Assembly (NCBI RefSeq): GCF_028372415.1
Contig: NC_092878.1
Coordinates: forward strand, 5,661,001-5,725,000
Direction: 5' to 3'
Origin: Notamacropus eugenii
Lineage: Eukaryota > Chordata > Mammalia > Diprotodontia > Macropodidae
DNA: 64,000 bases
Under the pieces are notes generated by a model that did not search any database, was not told the origin of the DNA, and saw only the letters and a program-made list of their open reading frames with translations. This document shows, piece after piece, positions 55,535 through 64,000 of this stretch. A program made the translations under genes and the position numbers. Position 1 is the stretch's first letter, and every line of letters begins with the position of its first letter.

Positions 55535-57520
55535 TTATTTTTTTTTCTATTAAATACATTTTCACCTTAGTCATCTTGCATGGAAGAATGAAAATGAATG
55601 GAAGAAATCATAAAACAAATCAAAACATAATACAAAAGAAAATAATCTGATACATTCTGCAATCGAATTCCATAGTTCTTTCTCCGGTTGTAGAAGGCAT
55701 TTTGCCTTAAAAGACCATAGGGAATTTTTTAAGTCCTTGCATTGCAATGAAGTTCTAAGTCTACCAGAAAAATTCCTCCCACACTGTGGTTGTTACCGTG
55801 TACATAATTCTCCTGGTTCTGCTCCTTTCTCTCAGCATCAGTTCATGTAAGTCTTTCCAGTCCTCTCTGAAGTCTTCCTGTTCATCATTTCTTATAGCAC
55901 AATAGTATTCCATTACATTCATATACCACAATTTATACAGCGATTCCCCAATTGATGGTCATTTCCTTGATTTCACGTTTTTGGCCACCACAAAGAGTGC
56001 TGCTATAAATATTTTTGTACATGTGGGACCCTTTCCCATTTTTATGATCCCATGGGGGTACAGTTCCAGAAGCAATATTGCTGAGTCAAAGGGTATGCAC
56101 ATTTTTGTAGCCCTTTGGGCATAGTTCCAAATTGCTTTCCAGAATGGTTGGATCAGCTCACAGCTCACCAACAATGAATTAGTGTTCCAACTCTCCCTCA
56201 TCTTCTCCAACATTTATCATCATCCTGTTTTGTCATGTTAACCAATCTGATAAGTGTGATGTGGTATCTCAGAGTTGTTTTGATTGGCATCTCTCTAATC
56301 AATAGTGAGTTAGAGCATTTTTTCACATGACTATAGATAGCTTTGCTTTGTTTCTCTGAAAACTGTCTGTTCATATCCTTTGACTATTTATTAATGGGAG
56401 AATGATTTGTATTTCTTTTACATTTGACTCAGTTCTCTATATATTTTAGAAATGAGGCCTTTATCATAGACACTAGCTGCAAAAATTCTTTCCCAGTTTT
56501 CAGCTTTCCTCTTAATCTTGTTTGTGCAAAAACTTTTCAAGTTAATGTAATCAAAATTATCCATTTTGCACTTCATAATGTTCTCTACCTCTTGTTTAGT
56601 CAAAAATTCTTCCCTTCTCCATAAATCCGATAAATACACTATTCCTTGCTCCACTAATATGTTTATAGTATCAATCTTTATACCTAGATCATGTACCTAT
56701 TTGGAATTTATTCTTGTGTACAGTATCAGGCATTTGTCTATGCCCAGTTCCTGCCACACTGTTATCCAGTTTTCTCAGCAATTTTTGTCAAACAGTGAGT
56801 TCTTATCCCAAAAGCTGGAGTCCTTGAGTTTATTAAACCGTAGATTGTTATATTCATTGACTACTGTGTCTTGAGTACCTAACATATTTCACTGGTATGC
56901 CCTTCTGTTTCTTAGCCAGTACCCAGTGGTTTTGATAATTTCTACTTTATAATATAGTTTGAGATCTGGTAGAGTTAGGCCACCTTCTCTAGCATTTTTT
57001 TTATTAGTTTCCTTGATATTCTGGACATTTTGCTCTTCCAGATGAATTTTGATATTATTTTTTCTAGCTCTGCAAAATAATTATCTGAGAGGTTGATTGG
57101 TATGGCATTGAATAAATAAATTAATTTAGATAGAATTGTCATTTTTATTATATTGGCTCAGCCCACTCACAAGCAACTGATGTTTTTCCACTTACTTAGA
57201 TCTGACTTTATTTGTGTGAAAAGTGTTTTGTAATTGTGTTCATATAGTCCCTGGGTTTGTTTTGGCAGGTAGATTTCCAAATATTTTATAGCGTCTAACA
57301 TAGCTTTAAATTGGATTTCTCTTTCTATCACTTGCTATTGGGCTTTGTTAGTAATATATAGAAAAGTAGAAGATTTCTGTGGGTTTATTTTGTAACCTGC
57401 AACTTTGTCAAAGTTGTTTATTATTTCAAGTAGTCTTTTCCCTTGATATTCTTGACCTTTTGTTCTTCCAGATGAATTTTGTTATTATTTTTTCTAGGCT
57501 TTACTTCTTAAAATTCTGGA
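55535..57520 (-). pseudogene. L1 ORF2 3' part and 3' UTR, antisense, about 2 kb
   Basis: The minus strand carries the C-terminal third of L1 ORF2 in order: KVDYI-type upstream blocks at 57000-57500, then YLSDL...NFDYINLKSFC (56530-56640), NWERIFAASVYDKGLISKIYREL (56440-56510), CELIQPFWKAIWNYAQRATK, FDSAILLLELYPHGIIKMGKGPTCTKIFIAALF (56000-56150) and MEYY near 55905. These match human L1 ORF2p C-terminal motifs (KGLISRIY, CKLVQPLWK, MGKGPTCTKMFIAALF). Stops and small indels occur. It ends in a T-rich tract at about 55540 (the antisense A-tail). Confidence 0.88.
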
Positions 57521-59145
57521 TAGCAACTCCTGGGAACAAGGTCACAGACCCAAGAAATTCCAATTATTGACAGAAGCCCTGGTAATGAGGACCTGGAAAG
57601 GGGTCTAAATCTATAATGTGCTGGGAAATGTTTGTATTTTAATGTTTCCAAAAGGTAGAATTATGAGATTTCCATGAACTGACACCCAATGGATTGGAAT
57701 TGTAGGTATTATTTATACCAATTTAAATTATATATGGGAGCATGATTTATGGCAACTTCTGGAATCATTTCCTCTTTATGTATCTTCTAAATCTTGCTAT
57801 ACTCAACACGTGCGAACTTTGGAAAAATGTTGTCCATCAAACATTTATGTGTATAATAGAACTGAGATAATGGACAATCACAGCATATATTCTAGTCTCC
57901 CACTGTCCTGCAGCATTATAGTTATGGAAATCACCTCCATCTTTTTTCCAATGGAGTGTCAACTATTTTTGGATTACGAACTCAGGTAGCTAGACAAGAT
58001 ACATATCAGAAGGTATTTGGGAACAAAAATGCATTTTTGTGGCTTTTTGTATGTATATTTTTCAACATGAATGACCACTATAAGATTTCTATTTTAAAGT
58101 TTATTTTTAAGTTTTCAGAAATAAAAGGTCTTTGATTTAAGGGATAAATGTGCTTGAGTGCCTCCAACCAAGATAATGTGACAAGGGATTGGATCATTTC
58201 TTCACTGAACTGATACATTTTACTTAGGAATTCATTCACTTGAGTATTCTCTAGGGCATTAACTCAATGAGATCTTTTTCTATACGAAACTGAATTTCAG
58301 AGTCTAATTTTCTCCTTGGATGACAGTTTCCTGTCACTACTTTCAGAAAAGGAGAAAGGGTCTGCCATCGTGGAGCAGTCTTGTTTCATCTTCATGTTTC
58401 CAACAGAGAGCAATTTAGATCAGATATGCACAGAGATGAATCAATTTTCATATATAGGGGAGTTCACTGATCAACTTGATGAACTACAGGGTAGTGAAGT
58501 TTGGGGATTTGGGGACTCTCCCTCTAGAGAATATGCACATACCTCTTCAAGTGGAATAAAAACGCTTCCTAGGATTTTATTGAAGGGTTCAATAAACTTG
58601 AAGAATTTAGAGTGTGGTGAGACTTTGTTAGGGAATTTTTAATTTTATGTTTCTATGGAGGACATGGACAGGTCCCTTGATTTTAGTGATTATGGATGAA
58701 TAAATTTGGTTCTCTCTCTCTTGTCTCTTCATTTTATATAGAACTTATTTGCTTTGTGGTTACTTCCAATATTGGAAAGCCTAGTTTCACTGAAGAACTT
58801 TGCTTTTAGGTATCTGAATCAATATTGAAATGATGGCTTTTGATAGCACTTACAAAATTATTTTGCTTAAGCATATTTGGACAATAAAAATAAATCGAAC
58901 AAAATAAATATCTTTGTTCCAGATCAATACTGAACTAGATTTCCTTTTAATGACTTTTAAATAAGAAACATTTTAAAGTCTTATTAAACTGAATTAAAAT
59001 ATTCTAAACTACTGCTCTCTAGCTTCACTTTTCTCTTTTTCATTTTTGATCAAATTTCTCTCTTTCAGACTTTTCTAAAAGGTGCCCTTTGCAGTGATCC
59101 TGCTCCATCAGAGAATGGGCACTGCTTAAATCAAACTGAAACCTG
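57521..59145. other. No recognisable feature
   Basis: Read on both strands. The 108-codon plus frame 58316-58642 starts from a non-ATG codon and has no recognisable domain. No named repeat was seen. Confidence 0.45.
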
Positions 59146-59149
59146 TTAA

Positions 59150-59385
59150 GGATCTTAGCTTGAAAAGGCCAAGGTCTCTGACTGCATCCTGAGCCATCTC
59201 CAGTCGTCCTGATCCATACCTGGCCACCAGACCTAGATGGCTCCAGAGGAGAAAGTGAGGCTGGTGACTTTGCATAGCCCTCCTTCACTGAAATCCAATT
59301 CACTTGCATGTCATAACATTACCTCCCTGATGTCATGGTCCTTTTCGATAATGAAGGCGAAGGAACAACAAACAAGCAAATGCAT
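59150..59385 (+). repeat. RTE-derived SINE body (no clear tRNA head)
   Basis: 'GACTGCATCCTGAGCCATCTCCAG', 'CCAGAGGAGAAAGTGAGGCTGG', 'ATCCAATTCACTTGCATGTCAT' and the LINE 3' end 'GATGTCATGGTCCTTTTCG' plus ATGAAGG, followed by CAACAAACAA. The first blocks match the minus-strand 5' region of the LINE at 54240-54370; the last block matches its 3' end at 47780-47810. Confidence 0.75.
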
Positions 59386-62025
59386 CACCATTTTCCTATT
59401 TGTCTTCATTGTCGAAGTTTGGTTTCTTACCCTGGAATCATCCTCTCCTCTCCTTTTTCTTGTATTTCCTTGGTCGGCTTTATAACCTCTCCCTTTACCT
59501 TTAAATTATTAAAATTTCAATTTCTACTTCTATGTATTGATGTTGACCTTTCAAAAAGTATTTCTTTGCTTCTTTTTCCATTTCTTCTTGTAATATTCTT
59601 CATATTATCACTTTACTTCTTTATTATACACTTCTGTAAATTTGCTTTATTAGCATTATGTATGACTGCTTTTTTCCTTAAATGGGATACTTACCTCTTT
59701 CTATCTCCTTTGAAAAACCTTTTCATTTCATTTCTCCATGATTGAAGGTGTGTGAAGATCTCTACAGATTTAATCACTTAATTATCCCAAACTTTCAGCT
59801 AGTGTCCAAGCTTTTCATCCAGGGATTTTGTTTCAGTCCCTTCTGCTTGTTCACTTTTCTTCTTACTTCTATTTAGCTTTTACTTTATTTTGATTTCTTT
59901 CTTTTTTTGGCAAAATAGTCCTCTTCAAGAGTATAGAACTCTTAAAACTCTGCTTTCTTCTTTAAGAAAGATCTCTAGAACCATTTTTAAAGCAAATTCA
60001 GTATTATTGAACATAGCAAATGTTGTTCCCTTTAATGCCTTATGTAACATTCCCTCCATTTGCATAATTTACACTTGATGTCTATATTCTACCTTTTATG
60101 TTGTCAAAGTCCGGATCTGCTGGAAAAATCTTTAATGTAGATGACTTTTTAAAAAAAATTTCATTTTTTAATATTCAGCAGTTGCTTAATTTTCTTATAT
60201 CTTGTGAGACTTATAGGAGTAATTTCTTTTGTTGGACTATAAAAAAGAATCTTCAGTTACTGATTCTGGAATCTTTTCCTCTTATTTCTCTATTTGAAGG
60301 AGAGACCAAAATCTATAAAAGCAGAACTGGGTCATTGGAGGGTGGGAGTAAATAGTTACTTTGGAAGAGAAACACAGGAGATTTCTGCATATGCTCCCGA
60401 GAGCCCTGGAAGTCCAATAGGAGGCTTCTGGACCCCAAATTCATAGCCCCAGACTTAGAAAGACAGTAGCATAACTTCTCAAGAGAACCATGTACTCTGA
60501 GGGTTGGGGATTGCTGGATCTCAGATTTTTGGAGAAGTGTGAGGCTGCTCCCTTCCTTCCCTACCCCATCCTCCTGGATAGAAGAAGGGGAAATTCTGGG
60601 CAGTACAGTTGTGGAATCCAACCTTATAGCAAGAAATAGAACTCCTGGGGAAGTACCAGGCTCAGAGTTGTCTCTCTAGAAATCCTAGGTTTAAAAGTTT
60701 GTGGATCCAAACTATGTGAGGGAGGAATGAAGTTCCTGAGCAGTACCAGATTTTTGGAGGAAAAAGAAGAGGACACACATGGCCCCCCAAAACTGGAAGA
60801 ACAGAAGAGTCTACCTCATCATGTGGGGAAGTTAAAAACATGGACTTTGCCCTCCACTATGACTAGAAGTTATTTGAACAGTATGAATTTGATGGGAAGG
60901 AAATGGCTTGCTTAGCAACACCAAGAACATTTTCTTTTTGGGAGAATCCGGGTCACTTAGAGTAGTTAAAGCTAAATAGTTATATGGATTCCTGGGGGAG
61001 AAAATAAAACTCAGCAAAATGTCAGGGTTTGGCCACCTAGCCAGACCAAGTATGTTTTCCTCCTTGGAGAGGTAGTGGAGATTCAATGCCTTCAGGGTAA
61101 TGCTGTAAGGTTGGATCCCTTTAGGGGTTTTAGGATGAATGAGACTTACCATAATTTGAGGTTGTTGCTTCTTTCAGCCTATTTCCCTTCTGAAGGTAGT
61201 TCAAATCACAGGATGGTATTATAGCACCACCTTATAACCATAGTCTATAATCTACAGTATTTTAGTACTCTGGGAAAAGTGGGACTTATTGAAGAAGAAG
61301 AAGAAGAATTATAAAAATGTTTTATGGGTTACTCATAGTTCTTTATGTTGGTTTTTGCATTTTCTATGGATGAAATAAAGGATGCCCTTTATTTGATATA
61401 TGCATTAATTTGAGTGCTTGTATGGGAGCTGGGGACTCTTTTGTTCATATATGTGGAGACCTCGACACAACTATAATTTGATATTTCCTAGAGGCAATTC
61501 TGAATGGATGAAAACTAAGCCAGGGAGTGATTGTGGGGATCCCTCCAATCTTAAGCACAGAACCTGATATACTGGCCTGTGAGTTACAGATAGGGAGATT
61601 TATCATACTTTATATGTTTATTTGTTTCCATTCTGTTTAATACGCAAAATTGCAGCCTCCTGGTATATATGCAACTATATAGAGATTTCAGAGATCAAAT
61701 GGAAATCCAGAGAAATTAAACTATAGGAAGCTATCTGTGAGTTCCCTTCCCAGATGTCGAAGGTGTCAACCACAGCACTGAGCATTGTGCAACTAAGCCA
61801 CAGCCCGAAGGATGGGGCCCAAGCTGATGATGCTACTTTCCTTTTCCTAAGTGATATATTCGTTTGCATTCTTCATGGGACACAACCATCCAAATCAATT
61901 CAGCATTTGCATTTTCAAGGACAGAATTTGTTCAAATTTAACCTTTGTTTCAGTCTTTTGAGACCATGGACATGCTTTATTTTTAAATTTAATTATTCAC
62001 ATTATATAATTTAATCTACACATAT
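59386..62025. other. No recognisable feature; (GAA)n at 61290-61308
   Basis: 2.6 kb read on both strands. T-rich at 59400-60250, more GC-balanced at 60300-61150. Frames up to 136 codons (59335-59745 plus) are Phe/Leu/Ser-rich from pyrimidine-rich sequence. No known domain and no named repeat was recognised. A short GAA run lies at 61290-61308. Confidence 0.45.
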
Positions 62026-62029
62026 GCAC

Positions 62030-62112
62030 ATATATGCAGAAATGTATACATGTTATATGTATATATATATCATATGTATGTATATACATACCTATATATA
62101 TATGCTGCTTCT
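62030..62112. repeat. TATG/CATA and TA simple repeats
   Basis: Degenerate ATATGTATA units with an imperfect palindromic arrangement around 62065-62095. Confidence 0.85.
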
Positions 62113-62905
62113 GTGTGTACATAAAAAGGGAGTTTTAAATCTATACTCTCATGAGTGGATGTCTCAGGTTTGAAGAGTTGGTGCTTGAATCAGTTTAATT
62201 CATTTTCCTACCCTTTCTAGTCAAAAAAACATTTTCTTTACCTTACACGCAGCAGCTGGATCTCATGCCCCTATCCTCTCCTAACTATTAAAAAGATTGG
62301 AAGAGCTCTAATGCCTAGATCAAGAGAGGTTTGACAGAGGAAGTGCCACATGAACCTCGTTCCTTTGGTTTCTGATGACAAAGAGACTGTCACACATATG
62401 AACACCAGAAGTCTCTTTGGACTAGCCCTCTGCACACCTGAAGACAAGAAAAAATAATCACTATGACTTTTTATTCGTTAGTTGATTCTCAATCTCGTTC
62501 TTTCGTTTTGCATATGTTAGTTCATATACATATGGTTACTGGCCCCTAAAATCTTCCTTGAATGGTTCACAGTGCCATGGAAGTGAACGTGCCTTCTCTA
62601 AGGGAAACCAGGGCAGCACAACATCTTGTAGCTTGCACTAAACTTCAAGGATGTTGACTCGAGGGCCTGGTGGTGGAGCAGCCTTGATGATTTCTGAGAG
62701 GTTCATCTCCAGATGTAGACCACCAGGTTAGGATTTTTTTTCAAGCACAAGTTTCTGAACAACAGAGGGGATGGAGAAGTCAGCTGGCCAGCTTGGAGAA
62801 TGGAATATTCAAGCTGATGAAACTATGTATTATACACACATGCACATACACACATATTAATATTTTGGTATATGTAGGTATTTTCTTCTTATCACTAACA
62901 TCTTT
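62113..62905. other. No recognisable feature
   Basis: Read on both strands; nothing named. Confidence 0.45.
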
Positions 62906-62909
62906 AGGG

Positions 62910-63170
62910 TGGAAGCCTAGTGTAAGCTTAGGAGGTATGGGCATTTTAGGCCTTTTATTGGCACAATTAAAAAATGATTTTCAAAATGATTCATACCTCT
63001 GCCAACAGGGCACTAGAGTACCTATCTTCACTACCTCTCCATGACTGACCGTTCTCATATTTTGCCACACTGGCTAATTTACTGAGTGTGAGATGAAGCC
63101 TCAGGGTTGTTTTGATTTGCATTTCTGTTATTAGTGATCTGGAGAATTCTTCTTAGTTTTTTCTTTTTCA
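62910..63170 (-). mobile_element. L1 ORF2 3' fragment, antisense
   Basis: Aligns with 56060-56320 in the same orientation: 'TACCTCTGCCAACAGGGCAC', 'TGTGAGATGAAGCCTCAGGGTTGTTTTGATTTGCATTTCT' (compare 'GTTGTTTTGATTGGCATCTCT' at 56276) and 'TTATTAGTGATCTGGAG'. More diverged than the longer copy. Confidence 0.7.
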
Positions 63171-63436
63171 GTCATCATACTAACACTTTGTAATTCTTAT
63201 AATAGGAAAATATAATAAATGAGGGAAATGGAAAATAATGAAAGAATGGAAGGAAGGAAACCCAGCTGGGAACAAGGTACCAGGTGAGGAAGAGTACTCC
63301 AAAGAAGAGTGCCAGGGGTGAGTAAAGTGGCATACGTTCAGGGTACTTCTTAAAATGATGGGCCCAGGAAGCCCGTCACTAATTAGAAGAGAGACTTAAG
63401 GTGGAGCACATATTCATATATAAATATTTGTTTGTT
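63171..63436. other. No recognisable feature
   Basis: A-rich, purine-biased stretch; nothing named. Confidence 0.4.
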
Positions 63437-63440
63437 CATG

Positions 63441-63532
<92 letters not shown>
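63437..63532. repeat. Compound (TA)n(GA)n microsatellite
   Basis: TATG then TA repeats to about 63475, then about 27 GA units to 63532, abutting the SINE head. Confidence 0.97.
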
Positions 63533-63534
<2 letters not shown>

Positions 63535-63830
63535 AAGCACCAGTGCAGAGTCAGGAGGACCCAAGTTCAAATCTCACCTCAGACACTTGACACTCACTAG
63601 CTGTGTGACCTTGAGCAAGTCACTTAACCCCAACTGCGTCATCCTGGGACATCTCCAGTCATCCTGATGAATATTTGGTCACTGGATCCAGATGGCTCTG
63701 GAGGAGAAGTGAGGCTGGTGACCTGCACAGCCCTCCCTCACTCAAAACAAAGTCAAGTGCAAGTCATGTCATTATTTCTCTGATGGCATGGTCTTCTTCG
63801 GCAACAAAGGACAAACACACACACACACAT
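63533..63830 (+). repeat. tRNA-headed SINE with RTE-like tail
   Basis: Head: GAGTCAGGAGGACCCAAGTTCAAATC (box-B-like at 63563-63577), 'CTCACCTCAGACACTTGACACTCACTAGCTG', TGTGACCTTGAGCAAGTCACTTAACCCC. Tail: 'CATCTCCAGTCATCCTGAT', 'GATGGCTCTGGAGGAGAAGTGAGGCTGGTGACC', 'CAAGTGCAAGTCATGTCATT', then the LINE-like 3' end 'GATGGCATGGTCTTCTTCGG' and (CA)n. It resembles the marsupial WSINE/MAR1 class. The 5'-most tRNA bases are lost into the GA repeat. Confidence 0.8.
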
Positions 63831-64000
63831 ATAGACACACGGGCACACAAATAAATCAAATAGAGAAATTGTCTGGACAGAAAGTTGAGTTGGAAGTTGT
63901 GGGAGTATCTCTTCTCAATCATGAATTCATAAGCACTTGGCTATTAAAAACTTTCTGTCCTTCATACTACAAGTGGTCAAAGAGAGATGCCAAGGTGAGA

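Noticed and set aside
60300-61150. Possible degenerate minisatellite (recurring AGTACCAG, CTGGG and GGAAA-like phrases)
   Set aside because: Spacing between the phrases is irregular (about 50, 90 and 170 bases) and similarity is short, so no repeat unit could be defined.
63401-63667. Plus-strand frame with Tyr-Ile and Arg-Glu repeats
   Set aside because: Translation of the (TA)n and (GA)n tracts plus SINE sequence.
1-64000. CRISPR arrays, operons, riboswitches or other prokaryotic features
   Set aside because: Repeat content is mammalian, and there are no dense open frames or regularly spaced direct repeats.

Overview
The window looks like nuclear DNA of a mammal, most likely a marsupial. 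It is AT-rich, has almost no long open frames, and is packed with layers of decayed MIR/THER-type SINEs, L2, L3/CR1 and L1 fragments. On top of these lie younger L1-derived elements, an ERV solo LTR, and an RTE-like LINE with tRNA-headed SINEs that share its ends. This mix matches marsupials (possibly Australian). No host protein-coding gene could be established. The species call is inference from repeat content.

Layout. 0-24 kb: intergenic or intronic DNA with many old SINE, L2 and CR1 pieces. Several non-repeat stretches recur in the same order 10-13 kb apart (60-500 with 12620-13060; 1560-1740 with 13380-13720; 7.2-8.4 kb with 17.9-19.4 kb; a short segment at 6.7, 8.7, 11.4 and 20.5 kb). 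This points to an ancient tandem duplication, possibly of a gene now unrecognisable. 24-43 kb: degraded L1 pieces (ORF1, endonuclease, reverse transcriptase, 3' ends), a 611-bp ERV solo LTR at 36220-36830, and two full-length minus-strand HAL1-type elements (26396-29152 and 38926-41667). 43-55 kb: an RTE-like LINE and shorter derivatives, interrupted by a third, plus-strand HAL1-type element (48138-51049) with an intact 362-codon ORF1. 55-64 kb: an L2 piece, 2 kb of antisense L1 ORF2, long stretches without recognisable content, and an RTE-derived SINE next to a TA/GA microsatellite.

The main system is the set of three HAL1-type (half-L1) retrotransposons. Each has a YY1-like 5' start, a GC-rich 5' UTR, an L1-type ORF1 (coiled coil plus RNA-binding core), a roughly 1-kb 3' UTR, an A-tail and target-site duplications, but no ORF2. 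All three pass from ORF1 to 3' UTR at the same point, so ORF2 was missing in their common source. They must have been mobilised by an ORF2 protein from elsewhere. The second system is the RTE-like LINE together with an internally deleted copy and SINEs that carry its 5' region joined to its 3' end, which shows how such SINEs parasitise a LINE.
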